From assembly GCA_036429605.1 (NCBI GenBank), contig CM071591.1, forward strand, positions 2,108,001-2,172,000: a DNA stretch of 64,000 bases, in the 5' to 3' direction. Position 1 is the stretch's first letter. Every line of letters starts with the position of its first letter. The translations under genes were made by a program, and so were the position numbers. The notes below the pieces were generated by a model, which was not told where the DNA came from, did not search any database, and saw nothing but the letters and a program-made list of their open reading frames with translations. This document shows positions 12,755 to 24,149 of this stretch, one piece after another. This stretch comes from Cladobotryum mycophilum (lineage: Eukaryota > Ascomycota > Sordariomycetes > Hypocreales > Hypocreaceae).

Positions 12755-15445
12755 ATGAATTCAAGATCAACATCATTCAACCTAGCCATAAGCCCCCATC
12801 CGTCCCGTCGCCCGTCCATCAGCTCTCGCCTATCCTTTGCCGTCTCCAATGCCGAACAGGGTGAAGCCGGCGCCGATTCTGCGCATGGAGAGGGTCAGAT
12901 TGAGGAGGAAATAGCTGAAATCAAGAGATACGAGGTAAAAAAAATTAAAAAAACGGATCACCACGACCTAGAATACTTGAGAACAAGTCGCTAACATTTG
13001 ACATCCAGGACTTTACAACGATAGGTATGGCGACGCATGCATGGCTCCAGCTCCAGCTCCAGCTCCAGCGATTCGATTCGATTACACATACTTGAAATGC
13101 GCATACTGACGACGAACCGTAGACTGGGTTCAGGATGCCGCGCGGGAGCAAGTGAGACGCAATGCGCGCAGGAAACGAGCCGCCGGCGTATACGAACTGG
13201 GCGAACCGGGCTGGAAATACCGTCTCAAGGAGTCTTACGAAGCTGCGCAAGGGTGGATCGTCGTTACCATTATAGGCGCTGCCATTGGCATGAATGCGGC
13301 CTTCTTGAGCATCATTACCGAGTGGCTCGCCGATATCAAGATGGGATACTGCACCACCGGCTTCTACTTGAACGCGGACTTTTGCTGCTGGGGAGAGGAG
13401 AGTGGTAAGGACTACGTGTGTTGCGAGTGGACCGAGGGGGGCTGCGCTTACACTTCTTTGCAGACTGTAAAGAGTGGCATCCATGGACTGCCTTTGAGCC
13501 GCTGAATTACCTTTTTTACTTTCTCTTTTCGGTAAGGGAGGACCCTGGGTTGAGAATCATTGCATGAACCGACTCCTGACCTTTACTACAGATTTTCTTT
13601 GCCTTTATATCTGCAACATTGGTCAAGTCGCATGCGCCGTATGCTGCCGGCTCAGGTATCTCGGAGATCAAATGTATCATTGCCGGATTCGTCATGAAGG
13701 GCTTCCTAGGGTTCTGGACCCTGCTCATCAAGTCGGTTTGCCTGCCGCTGGCCATTGCCTCTGGCTTGTCCGTTGGAAAGGAAGGGCCGAGCGTTCACTA
13801 TGCTGTGTGCACCGGCAATGTCATTTCGAGACTCTTCAACAAGTACCGGAGCAACGCATCTAAAACGAGAGAGATCTTGACGGCTTGCGCTGCCGCAGGT
13901 GTCGCTGTTGCCTTTGGTAGCCCTATCGGCGGCGTGCTCTTCTCGCTCGAAGAGATGGCGAGCTATTTCCCCCTCAAGACCCTCTGGCGCAGTTACTTCT
14001 GTGCTCTGGTGGCAACGGCCGTTCTGTCTGCCATGAACCCGTTCCGAACAGGGCAGTTGGTCATGTTCCAGGTCCAGTACGACCGGGACTGGCATTTCTT
14101 TGAAATCATCTTCTATATTGTCATTGGCATCTTCGGCGGCCTCTACGGCGCCTTTGTCATCAAATGGAATCTACGAGCGCAAGATTTTAGAAAGAAATAT
14201 CTGGCCAAGTACGCCGTGTTGGAGGCAACGTTGCTTGCCGCTGCCACGGCTATTGTCGCCTATCCTAATGCCTTTTTAAGAATCGATATGACGGAGAGCA
14301 TGAAGGTTTTGTTCCTCGAGTGCGAAGGTGGCGAAGACTACAATGGACTTTGCCAGCCGGATAGACGAGTCTGGAACATCCTCTCGCTGGTCCTAGCAAC
14401 CGTGTTGAGGATATTCCTAGTCATCATCTCGTATGGGTGCAAGGTGCCGGCAGGCATCTTTGTTCCTTCCATGGCGGTTGGCGCGACGTTTGGGCGAACC
14501 GTCGGTATCATCGTTCAAGCCATCCATGAGGCACACCCCGGGAGCGTCTTCTTCTCGGCGTGCAAGCCGGACGAGCCATGTATCACACCTGGAACCTATG
14601 CCTTCTTAGGCGCCGCGGCAGCCTTGAGCGGTATCATGCACCTTACTGTGTCAGTCGTTGTCATCATGATTGAGCTAACTGGCGCACTTACATATATCCT
14701 GCCCATCATGATTGTTCTTGGTGTTACTAAAGCTATTAGTGGTATGCTTGGCAAGGGCGGTATCGCGGATCGAATGATTTCATTCAATGGCTTTCCGTAC
14801 CTTGACAGCAAAGAGGAGCACAATTTTGGCGTTCCTGTTTCTCAGGTTATGCGAACATCGGTGGTGTCTCTGCCCGTCCACGGCCTGACGCTGGCTGAAT
14901 TGGAACAGCTTCTGGCCGACGACAAGTACCAGGGATTTCCGATTGTGTCGGATACCACTTCCAAGGTCTTGGTTGGCTACATTGGGCAAACTGAGCTTCG
15001 ATATGCCGTTGATCGTGCCAAGAAGGAAAGGCCGGTGACTCCAGATACAAAATGCTCCTTTGCTCCTCTTGCCAATCACAGCTCGATTACACCACTTACA
15101 CCAATGACACCTTCGTATGTAGATGCCACGGCGTCCTCGCCCCTCAACTTTAGTCGATTCATTGATGCCACACCGGTGACGGCGCATCCCCGTCTTCCTC
15201 TGGAAATAGTCATGGAGCTTTTCCAGAAGATTGGACCTCGAGTCATTCTCGTCGAGTACCATGGGAAGCTCACCGGCTTGGTGACCGTCAAGGACTGTCT
15301 CAAGTACCAGTTCAAAGTGGAAGCGGCGGAAAATCCAAAGGATGATCACCGCATAGCGGAGGGGCAGGAGCAGCTCTGGAGTCTGCTTCGCAGAGCGGGC
15401 AGTTGGGTGTCTGGCGGTGTCACGACCGTCTCGGGGGTCGAATAA
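12755..15445 (+). CDS. CLC-type chloride channel or Cl-/H+ exchanger with CBS domains
   Basis: Five exons: 12755-12934, 13009-13024 (only 16 nt), 13123-13404, 13464-13531 and 13592-15445, giving 799 aa. The CLC signature regions are GSGISE (about 201-206), GKEGPSVH (about 244-251) and GIFVPS. The glutamate in GKEGP is the gating residue. GVLFSLEEM near 296-304 keeps the paired glutamates that include the proton glutamate of exchangers, so I infer Cl-/H+ antiport as in ClC-3/Gef1 relatives. Two C-terminal CBS motifs follow (VMRTSVVSLPVHGL, and a second near GKLTGLVTVKDCL). The protein is probably in endosomal or vacuolar membranes, where it would balance charge for the V-ATPase. The acidic, Ser-rich N-terminus precedes the first membrane helix. 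Confidence 0.93.
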
Positions 15446-15756
15446 GGCTCACAGACGAGGATAGGATACGAGGAGGAGGAGGAGGAGGAGGAGGAGGAGG
15501 AGCAGGAGGGAGGGGTGGTGGTGCTATTTTGGATGGAGATGAGGATGATGTAGATGAAGGGGTTGAACTGGAAAGACGGTTGACGGTGCATGGCCCATGA
15601 TTTCAGGGGAAAATTGGTTGGCGTTGTGGGATTTCTTTTCATGTTTTACTTTTTTTGGTGTACTACATAACGAATGAAAGGATAAACTGTTAAATTATGA
15701 TGTTCTACACATGTCATGTCTATCTACCGAGTGAAGTCCTCTATGGTAAGAACGTA
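15446..15756. other. Convergent 3' region with a GGA triplet repeat
   Basis: Short stretch between the CLC stop and the stop of the membrane protein on the minus strand. It begins with an uninterrupted (GGA)n tract at about 15470-15502 in the CLC 3' untranslated region. Confidence 0.7.
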
Positions 15757-16806
15757 CTACGGGCTACCTAAATCAGGAACATCTTCATCCTGGTAAGGCT
15801 TGGTCGCTTCGCCTTGCGGTTCCTCCTCATCGGACACGAGCATGATGTCCTCTGTCTCTCCGGCCGCGGGGACAGGGGCAGAGTCCCCTTCGTCCTTTCG
15901 GCCAGCGATGACGCTGCCCGCGACGAGGAGCGAGGCGCCGGCCCACCACATTGGGGGCAGGGCCTCGGAGAAGATGAGCATGCCCATGAAGGCGGTGACG
16001 AGGAAGTTGGTGGAGGTGTTCATGATGGAGACTTGGGTGGCTGATCTACCGCGTTTGAGGGCGGTGGTGAAGAGAGACCACATCTAGGGCGGGGGTGTGT
16101 GAGCAGGAAGATGACGAAGACGAAGATGAGGATGAGGATGAAGAGAAGGGCGAAGACGAAGACGAAGATGAGGATGAAGAGGAGGATGAAGGGGATAGGG
16201 GGAAGGGGGAGGAAAAGACTTACGATGCCGTTAAAGGTGAGGTTGAGAATGAAGAATATCTGGAGAGTGGGATTATTAGTTTTGTGTTGGTTAGAAGTAG
16301 AGGTTGAGGGAGAGGGAGAGAGGGAGAGGGGACTTACAGCTCTAATGACGACTTCGACGATTTTCTCATGATGAGGGATGCCGAGGATACCGGCGATGCT
16401 GGTTGATAGTGTTGTAGTGAGCTCCGTTGTTGTTCTGGTATGTATCTATTAGCTTCCATGCACTCATTCATTCACTCATTCATTCATTGCATATCCTTAT
16501 CAATCATGACTCTGAAAAGATCAGTGAGGCTGAACCCCCCTCAAAATAATGGAACAAAGATGACAATGAGAGGTAAAGCATATCAAAAGAAAGAAGAACA
16601 TTGAGAACTTACAATTTCGCAAACACGCCATTAAACGCCGCACAAGCACCGCTCGTAATGGCAAAAAACAACCACTGCGAATGCCCGTTCTTTGAGGTCC
16701 TAGATTCGTCGTTCATTTTGCTTGATGATGATGATGGTGATGATACTGTTACTGCTGCTGCTGCTGCTGTCCCGTTGTCTTTGGTATGACGTTGGCGGAC
16801 TGCCAT
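15757..16806 (-). CDS. TMEM42-like / EamA-superfamily small membrane protein
   Basis: Four exons on the minus strand: 16806-16613, 16434-16338, 16259-16224 (36 nt) and 16083-15757, giving 217 aa. After a Ser- and Ala-rich N-terminus come membrane helices around WLFFAITSGACAAFNGVFAKL, FFILNLTFNGIMWSLF, TNFLVTAFMGMLIFSEAL and PMWWAGASLLVAGSVIA. This is half the size of a 10-helix drug/metabolite transporter and fits the four-helix TMEM42 group. The substrate is unknown. The C-terminal tail is acidic and probably cytosolic. The third intron (16084-16223) is a long GA-rich tract on the plus strand (pyrimidine-rich in the transcript), which also creates a spurious acidic reading frame on the other strand. 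Confidence 0.8.
16084..16223 (-). repeat. Purine-rich GAX repeat intron
   Basis: Intron 3 of the TMEM42-like gene. On the plus strand it is an imperfect repeat of GATGAG/GAAGAC units at about 16103-16200, so the transcript carries a long pyrimidine tract before the 3' splice site. Confidence 0.7.
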
Positions 16807-17669
16807 GGCTTTTTTTGGTTGGTTTAGGTTGGTTGCGGGTTGAGTTTTTGCTTATGTGAGCCTGGGATGTTATATGCTGGTGCAAACTTATTTGGTCCTC
16901 CTCAAGGTTTGTGAGCTACTTGGATTGGTGGGTTTGGACTTGTGTAACGACAAGTGTGTGTGTATGTGTCTACAAAGCTTTGAGTGTTCTGTTGGTGGTC
17001 TGAAAGAGAGAGTGTGTCGTTGATTCGAGCTGGAACGGATCGGATGGGGATATCCAGAAGAATACAGTGGATTTATGGGGGGACCGTTCCACGATAGGGC
17101 GACGGGCTAAAATGTCACTGCATGGCCATCGCGTGCCTGGAAGCCAGCGCAAGTGACAACATCCAATTGCCACGAGTTTTCTACGACCATCACCATGCAG
17201 AACATCCATCACCATACAATCCCAACACTCAACAGTAACTTTAGAAATCAATTCCATTTCAGATGCCCTGTAATCCATTCTTGGCATTTTTCCTCTCCCC
17301 CAATAATCTGCGCGACCAAAGCACGAACCGCAATTCCCATTACATCTTTCATCACTTTTACATAGTCTGTGAGCCTCGTAGTTTCTTGTTAAAGGCGTGT
17401 AAAGTCATTGTGCGTGTGTGTGTGTGTGTGTGTTTCTTGTTTCCCATAGTATCCCAAACGCCGCCCAAATGCAACTCGATCCCTTTATGTCGCGCCTCGT
17501 TTGCCAGATATAAAAAATAAAAAGGCTTTACATTCGCGAAGGGGATCATGTAGTCCTCCAAGGAGTGGAACATTTACTCCGAACACGCACACCACTAGGA
17601 TTGTCTGGAGTGCATGTTCGGAGTAAATGTTCCACTCCATGTCCCGTTCTTCCTTCTAAGCTCTCTCTC
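16807..17669. other. Intergenic region with TG repeat and inverted repeat
   Basis: Lies upstream of the TMEM42-like gene and downstream of TOA2, both on the minus strand. It holds a (TG)n microsatellite at about 17412-17433 and the perfect inverted repeat described separately. No protein gene is supported. Confidence 0.6.
17562..17638. repeat. Perfect 24-bp inverted repeat, 29-nt loop
   Basis: The arm at 17562-17585 (starting GGAGTGGAACATTTACTCCG) is the exact reverse complement of 17615-17638, separated by 29 nt. It lies 31 nt downstream of the TOA2 stop, on the side that would be transcribed into the TOA2 3' untranslated region. The transcript could form a strong hairpin. It is neither flanked by an obvious target-site duplication nor recognised as a known transposon end. 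Confidence 0.9.
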
Positions 17670-18199
17670 TTATTGTCCCTCGCCAGGTCGCTTGGCATTA
17701 CAGCTGACAATCTTGACCTTGTCGGCCGTCACGGACTGACTTCCATTGTCCATCTTGAAGGTAACGTTCTTGATCAAGAAGGTCCAGACTTCGTCGCAGA
17801 ATCGGTAGGTATCCAGGCTTCCCTACAACACGCAAGAATGGTTAGCTCTGGCATAATAGACCCTCTCCCTGCAAGTCAATTGCCCTGCCCTGCCCTGCCC
17901 TGCCCCCCGGTTTCCATTGCATAATATTCACCTTGAACTGAAGACGACTTCGGACATTCTTCTGCAGCGCCTCGGTGATGGCTTGGTCAAAGTTGCCCAG
18001 AATCTTCATCGCAAGCTGCGGGTGGATGCGCTCCTCGCTGATGAGGTCGTCGAGCGTGTCCGTCAGAGCGAGCCCGATACTGCGACGGTTAGTGACGGTG
18101 TTTTAGACACACAGAAGCTCTCTAGTCTCCCATCGAGCTGGAGTCGCAGTACCTGCTCCGTCGGTAAAGCTCGTAGAACGATTGCGCGCCGCTCGCCAT
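17670..18199 (-). CDS. toa2: Transcription initiation factor IIA small subunit (TFIIA gamma)
   Basis: Three exons on the minus strand: 18199-18153, 18079-17932 and 17822-17670, giving 115 aa, the usual size of this subunit. The start [15 protein letters not shown], the N-terminal four-helix part ([19 protein letters not shown]) and the C-terminal beta-barrel part ([19 protein letters not shown]) match the family closely. TFIIA stabilises TBP on the TATA box and joins the RNA polymerase II pre-initiation complex in the nucleus. The second intron contains a (TGCCC)n repeat on the plus strand at about 17881-17906. The gene is divergent from VMA16, sharing 430 nt of upstream DNA. Confidence 0.96.
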
Positions 18200-18629
18200 G
18201 ATTGCTGTAGCTTTTGCTAGGAAGTTGACCTGCGATTCTTCCTTTTTCCTTCTTTCTCTCTTTCTTTCAAAAAAAAACGAGTGTGATGGCTTGGCTCTGG
18301 GAAGAAACGTTGAGGTTTCCTTCTTTTGCTTTTGCTTTGAAAGGTTCCAAGTCTGCCCTGGAAGCCGCTTGTCTGGGGAAGAGAGGCGAGGGGCGGCGGC
18401 TTGGGTGGCTTAGTTTCCTGGGCTTACTCAGCTGCTACACTGATCATGTGACGTCGCTTGCTGCAATTGTTTGGTGTATGCCTGGTCCAACGCCAACGCA
18501 ACACTGTCGCGCCAGCTTGGCCAAGGGAGCTTCAAGTAAGCTTCCAAAAATCAGAACCCATCTCCCCATCAAATCCAGCGCCGACGCAACGCCAATCGTC
18601 GCCGAAACACAATCACAAAAGCCGGCAAA
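18200..18629. other. Shared divergent promoter, TOA2 and VMA16
   Basis: 430 nt between two start codons pointing away from each other. It includes a CT-rich stretch near 18238-18270. No gene. Confidence 0.6.
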
Positions 18630-19458
18630 ATGGTTCTACTCTATGGGCTTGGCGGCATCTGGTCGTTTTTGATCGTGGTGGGATTGTGTATGTTTATTCC
18701 GGGCCATCGATTCGAATCCTCCACGATAACAACAGACCCGAAAATGATGACGCTGTTTGGCTGACGAGAATCCATTTAGATATGCTCTTCACTGGCAACG
18801 GTGAATCGTTCAACGTTGGTGCTTTTCTTGAATCAGTATCTCCATATGCCTGGGCCGATCTGGGTATTGCTTTGTGTATCGGCCTCTCGGTCGTAGGCGC
18901 CGCATGGTGAGATTTCCCCCGTCGCAGAAATGGCTCTTGCATCTCCAATTCGTACTAAGACATGCACAACAGGGGCATTTTCATCACCGGATCCACGATC
19001 CTCGGCGCCGGCGTCAGAGCCCCTCGAATCAGAACCAAGAACTTGATTTCCATCATCTTCTGCGAAGTTGTCGCCATTTACGGTGTCATCATGGCCATCG
19101 TCTTCTCATCAAAGGTTGATGCCGTAAGGGGAGCCGACCTCTACTCGGCGGATTCATACTTTACTGGATATGCCTTGTTCTGGTCCGGCTTGACAGTCGG
19201 AATGTGCAACCTTATTTGTGGTGTTGCCGTTGGTATCAATGGCAGTGGAGCTGCCCTGGCCGATGCTGCCGATGGCTCTTTGTATGCTCACCCGATCCCT
19301 TGGCGCCAATCTTGGTTTACATGATTGCTAACATATAGCGCAGGTTCGTCAGAATCTTGGTCATCGAAATCTTCAGCTCCGTTTTGGGTCTGTTTGGCCT
19401 CATTATTGGTCTGCTTGTCTCTGGCAAGGCTTATCCCTTTGGTGTCACGCCTAGTTAA
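18630..19458 (+). CDS. vma16: V-type ATPase proteolipid subunit c'' (Vma16)
   Basis: Four exons: 18630-18687, 18780-18906, 18973-19281 and 19344-19458, giving 202 aa. Several membrane helices follow in order, and [18 protein letters not shown] holds the conserved membrane glutamate (about residue 93) needed for proton transport. AYPFGVTPS is the C-terminus. The c'' subunit sits in the Vo rotor ring of the vacuolar ATPase. All three introns are 60-95 nt with normal GT-AG ends; the last has a GCTAAC branch site. The assignment to c'' rather than c or c' rests on the extra N-terminal helix and the [12 protein letters not shown] segment. The gene ends convergent with CnxE, 341 nt apart. Confidence 0.95.
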
Positions 19459-19799
19459 ACACCCCCAAGAGGTTCAGATACGTTCTGCTGTTTTTAGCAC
19501 AGCCTCGCATCACCCGAGAAACGAAAATGATATATGCATTACGCCAATAATACTTGGTTGGGCGTTTGGAAGATGGGCAGAGGGGCGATGGTTTTTGGGT
19601 GTATGACTAGACCCTGGGAGATGATATGTACATTAGCCGAAGATGGATTCAGCTAAATTCGCCAAATCTAGGCATTAGACAGTTTCAAATACTCTTTGGA
19701 TCGTTAACTAGTGGGAGAAGAGTCCCTTGTCGGTGACATAGTTTTCAATGAGCACTGATCAATGTGTTCATGATGGTGAACTAATAAGTATCTTGGATC
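19459..19799. other. Convergent 3' region, VMA16 and CnxE
   Basis: 341 nt of A/T-rich sequence between two stop codons. I see only possible polyadenylation signals. Confidence 0.45.
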
Positions 19800-21929
19800 T
19801 TATAAACCTCGTACGGCATTCAGTAGCAAAGCATCAACCTTGGAGCCCTTTTTAAGCTTCCCTTTCCCACTGGGTAGGCAGAGCAATGCATTCGCCGACC
19901 TCAGACTGCCGACTTTGGAACTCCGCTGCCCTCCAGTGCTATTGGCCGTAAGGAGCCCATTGCTCCCAACCGTTACAACGGCACGGTGATATTCTGGACG
20001 AGAGTCTATCGAAAAGTCATGTGCCAAGGCAACGGGAACTCTGGGCAACCCAGCTGGTGAGACACCGGAAAGCTTGTGCAGCGATGGTAGGACGAATAGA
20101 TGGAACGTTACCAAAGCGGAAGCAGGGTTCCCGGGCAGAGAGAAGATGGCTTTTGAGAGCCGGTTTCCGGCGTTGTCCTTGACGGGGACCGTGGCAAAAG
20201 TTGTTGGCTTTCCGGGCTTCATGGCAACCCGGCCAAAGTGAATGGTACCACCAAGGGAGCGCTCAATCGTCGGTTTCAACAGATCCAGCTCCCCCATGGA
20301 AACGCCTCCCGTCGTGATGAGCACATCGGCTGCCCGAAGTCCGTTCCGCAAGGTCTCTTCGAGAGTGCCCGGTTTGTCCTTGGCGATTCCCAGGTCAATC
20401 ACTTCAAAGCCCCATTCTTTGGCGGCGGATATGAGTGTGATGCGGTTTGTGTCGCGGACCTCGCCGAGTCTGAGATCGCCGGGTCGGTTGTACTCGACGA
20501 TTTCGTCTCCCGTGGAAAGGATGCCGACGACGGGTCGCCGATAGACTTGAACTTCTGCCACGCCAACAGCCGCGAGTAATCCAATCTCTCCGCCGACTCC
20601 AGATATCTGCTCTCCTTTACTAAGGATTACTGTGCCCTGCTCAATATCACTTCCAACTTCTCGGATATTAGCCCCCTCTGTAACGCCCTCGGCTTGTATC
20701 TCTACCTCTTTCTCCTCCTGCCCATCTTCAGTCATTGTTTTCAGCAGCGTATCTTCAACCATGATGACGGCAGTAGCGCCGGGAGGCAATGGTGCTCCAG
20801 TAGTTATTCTGGCAATTTCCCCTTCTTTCAATGTACCAATCTGGCCAGGGGCGGCATGGGATACACCAGTGACGGGGAATGCCCCCTTTACGTTGCCATC
20901 CTTGGGAACCACTACTGCATAGCCATCAACGATGCTAGCCCTAAATGCCGGGACGTTCTCTCTTGCCTTGACATCCTCAGCAAGCACAGAACCTACCATT
21001 TTCTCATCGACTTTGGCGGTATCGACTTGGGACTCTGGTGTGTACTCTGCAATCATTGCCAACGCATCGTCAACGGACACCATTGGATATGGAGATTCGC
21101 GGTGCCGGCGAGTAGGGCCCAAGTTAAGGTCATTGGATAAGGGTGTCGATTCAGGAGCCGTAAACCTTTTAAGCACGCCGTGCCCTTGTCCCTGACCATG
21201 GCTATGGCCATGCCCATGATGGTGATGGTGATGGTGATGATCATGGGAATGCGTATGCGCCTGAGCTGCCGAGCCCCCTATTCCTGCGTCTGCCTCGAGC
21301 TTCTTCACTCCGCCTGCATGCAAAGCCCTCGAGTTTGCCCCGGTAGCCTGGAGACAGGCATGTGGCAGGGTCTTGATGATGGCTTGCAGGTTCTCTTTTG
21401 CTCCCTTTGGTGACCCCGGCAAGGTGACGATAAGAGTTTTGTGTCTCACGCCAGCCGTTGGTCTAGACATCATGGCAACTTTGGGGAGTCAGATTGTGAT
21501 TCAACGAATTGCTCTGACACATTTGTGACTTACATGGAGTTATGGAGAGAGATGAAGATAACATGGCATGGACCAGCCCTGGGGCCGTCTTATGGATCAA
21601 GGGCGTAACTGCCTGTAATTCGATCAGTCAGTCTGCTTATGAAAATGAAAAAATATGATTACCTCTGGAGTAACATCTGCAACAGAGAAGCCGGTGCCAC
21701 CGGTGGTGATGATCAAGTGAACCGCATCGGGGCCGTCAGCCCAGAGCATAATCTGCTTCTGGATGTCAAGAACATTATCCGTCACAATCTTTTCGTCTGT
21801 CACCTCCCATTTTCCACCTCCGTCGTTACTCAAAACATCGCGAAGGACAGTCGCTGAAGCGTCTGCGGACGGATCCTTTGCTGCTGTTGTTGAGACGATG
21901 AGAATGGCTGCTATAAACAGGCCATCCAT
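19800..21929 (-). CDS. cnxE: Fused molybdopterin adenylyltransferase / molybdenum insertase (CnxE, gephyrin-like)
   Basis: Three exons on the minus strand: 21929-21663, 21612-21534 and 21478-19800, giving 674 aa. The N-terminal MogA/Cnx1G-like domain (AAILIVSTTAAKD; TTGGTGFSVADVTPE; PFAMMSRPTAGVRHKTLIV) adenylylates molybdopterin. The C-terminal MoeA/Cnx1E-like domain (AFRASIVDGYA; TTGGVSMGELDLLKP; SLPGNPASALVTF) inserts molybdate. The order G-then-E matches gephyrin and Aspergillus CnxE and is the reverse of plant Cnx1. A linker near residues 180-205 contains eight consecutive histidines in a Gly/His-rich stretch. I chose the ATG at 21929 because no ATG is found in frame further up before a stop. 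The product is molybdenum cofactor for nitrate reductase, sulphite oxidase and xanthine dehydrogenase. Confidence 0.94.
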
Positions 21930-22377
21930 GTCCAAGTATGAGAGCTTATTATTATTCAAAAGGCTGAGTACGATGTATTAAAATAAATCATAAAATATTG
22001 AGGCTTGATCTTTTACCAATACTTCAAATTCGAGATGGACGGATTCGAGGACTCATTCATTCATATAAACTTTTGACCCCTCAGTGATGTAGGTTATCCT
22101 TACACATCCATGGATCTATGATCTGGGTGGGATGCGGATGTTTCTAGTGGGTTTACCAGAATTACAGCGCCTACCCCGCTATAAGACTTTGCTTTAGCGC
22201 TCTGTGCTAACGTCTGCTGGCAATGACGGCCCGAACATCGAGAACGCGCTTATCGGAGTTTCTTATCTTTTACTTCGCATGAATTTGTGAGGCGCGTTCA
22301 CGATATTTCATTCCACTTACAGCACTGTCAAATTCGCAGTCTCATAGCTCATCTTAGCTCCTTACGAGATATTCAAA
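21930..22377. other. Shared divergent promoter, CnxE and POP5
   Basis: 448 nt between start codons pointing away from each other. No gene. Confidence 0.55.
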
Positions 22378-22965
22378 ATGGTCCGCATTAAAGAGCGATA
22401 TCTCCTTGTCAATATCGTGTATCCGCCTGATCTGGCAAAGTCGTCTAAACTCCCAGACTATGTGGTTCAACACCAGCCTACCATTGAAAGACTCACTCCG
22501 CAAGTTCTGGTCAAGGCTATCAAGGCCGAAATTGGACTTCTCTTTGGTGACTATGGACTAGGAGCTCTTGAGGGAAATCTGTCAGGTAAGGCATCGCATT
22601 GGACAGTTGGTAAGAAACAATCCACTAACAGATAGGTTAAAGTCAAATATTTGTCTCTGGCTACTTCAACGTTCATCCTTAGATGTTCACGGGCTCATTA
22701 TCAGCTACTATGGTCGGCTTTGACCTTTATGGACCACATTCCAGTCCGAGATGGACGTCCATGCATCTTTCGTGTCGTGCGCGTCAGTGGTACGATGCGC
22801 AAAGCCGAGGAAGAGGCCATTCGGCAAGCGAGAAGACTCATCCTGGCAGCCAAGGCGGAAGCAGGCAACGCTTCTATTACTGACACGTTCCAAGAGCAAG
22901 ATGACATGATGCTCGACGTTGAAGATGTCTCCGATAGCGACGATGATATGCAAGACCAAGGTTGA
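22378..22965 (+). CDS. pop5: Ribonuclease P/MRP protein subunit POP5
   Basis: Two exons, 22378-22585 and 22643-22965, give 176 aa. The 57-nt intron has a CTAAC branch site, and the acceptor AAAG|TC keeps the frame (GNLSVKYLSLATST). Motifs typical of Pop5 are MVRIKERYLLVNI at the start, KAEIGLLFGDYGLG, and FRVVRVSGTMRKAEEEAIRQ. The protein is a core subunit of nuclear RNase P (tRNA 5' processing) and RNase MRP (rRNA processing). The C-terminal tail is acidic (DVEDVSDSDDDM). Its stop lies only 11 nt from the stop of the convergent GPN2 gene. Confidence 0.95.
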
Positions 22966-22976
22966 ACGGGTATTTA

Positions 22977-24149
22977 TCATTTTTTCCTGATTACTTTAAC
23001 TCCACTGTCTTGCGGTATGGACATGTCACCAAAATCAGGGTCCATTTCCGGAGCCGGAGCAGCGGTTGGTGGTTCCAAGTCCATGGCCTGTTCTTCTCGC
23101 AGCTTTGCCTGCTCCTCGTCGGCTTCCTGCTCCATTCGGTCATACTCTTCCTTATGATCAATCCACCGCTCCTGGATGTTTTCCACATCCAACATGGAAT
23201 CCTCGTTTCTCATGGCTACGGCCCAGACTGTATCATTGGCGCCCTCGGCACTGCCGAATACATAGCCTCCTGCACGGTCAATGACCCGAAGCAAGTGCGT
23301 CATGCTCTTTTTATTCTCGACGGCTAGGACCTGATATCGGACCAACCCGTAACTCTCGATCATGCTGGCTATCGCCTCGTGCAATCGACCAAACTTTTCA
23401 TTCCGCATTGTTGGCGATTCTTCTTCGAGGTACGGAGTAAGATATGTCAAGTCGTCAACATCAGTGTAGTACTCGAGGTTGAAAGGAAGCTCATCGTAGG
23501 ACGCTACTTTGTCAATTTTGGATAGGATATTAACGTGTGGCATGTCCATCTGGATCATGGCTCGGAGAGATAGGAGGACGTTGGAAACATAGAGGGACGG
23601 CTGTGTGAGACAGAATGAATCGGAGAGGTGGACACAGACAAACTATGCGAGGGATTAGCGAGCCGGGCCATCTTTACTGGACATATTGTACCTACTCTGA
23701 AGCCCTTTTTCTGAAGCTTGTAGAACATGTTCCTAAGCGAGTTGTGATGCGTGTAGAGCTCCACTTGACCAGGGCAATCGAAGAGAATGTAATCGTCCCC
23801 AAACTCCTTTAGTCCCTCTTCTAGCCATTCGAAGTTGTGCTCGAGCTCTTCCAGGGCGTATAGGATGCCTCCGTTCGGCCCGAGACGGTCGTCGCGCATA
23901 ACATCCTCAAGCTTCACTAGACTCCGAATATCCAGTGCGCAGGGGTAGTTGGTATGGTCGTTTGCCGGATCGAGGTTCACGACAGAGCACGCGCGCCCAA
24001 TGGCGCCCATGAACTGGTGCACTGGATAGTCCACAAAGTCAACATGGCTTCATTCAAGCTCAGCAGACACGGGTGTAGAACGCACTGCCATCGCAGTAAG
24101 TACTCTTTCCCGCACCGGGGCTACCGAGCACGAGCTGCGCAAAAGACAT
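22977..24149 (-). CDS. gpn2: GPN-loop GTPase 2
   Basis: Three exons on the minus strand: 24149-24086, 24021-23696 and 23642-22977, giving 351 aa. Walker A is GSPGAGKST at residues 9-17, followed by the Gly-Pro-Asn loop (GPNGGILYALEEL) and the G3 motif DCPGQVELY. NILSKID is the G4-like motif. Both introns are short (64 and 53 nt), and the first splits the codon for Met in DGMHQF. GPN proteins act as dimers in the cytoplasmic assembly and nuclear import of RNA polymerase II; this one is closest to the Gpn2 branch by its long tail. The C-terminus is Glu/Lys-rich with a low-complexity region. The gene is divergent from NTE1. Confidence 0.93.

Noticed and set aside
16095..16307. Very acidic plus-strand frame (Glu/Asp repeats)
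   Set aside because: Produced by the GA-rich intron of the minus-strand TMEM42-like gene. Not a protein.
18700..18725. Sequence resembling a tRNA B box (GATTCGAATCC) in a VMA16 intron
   Set aside because: No acceptor stem, A box or anticodon arm could be paired around it, so no tRNA is called.
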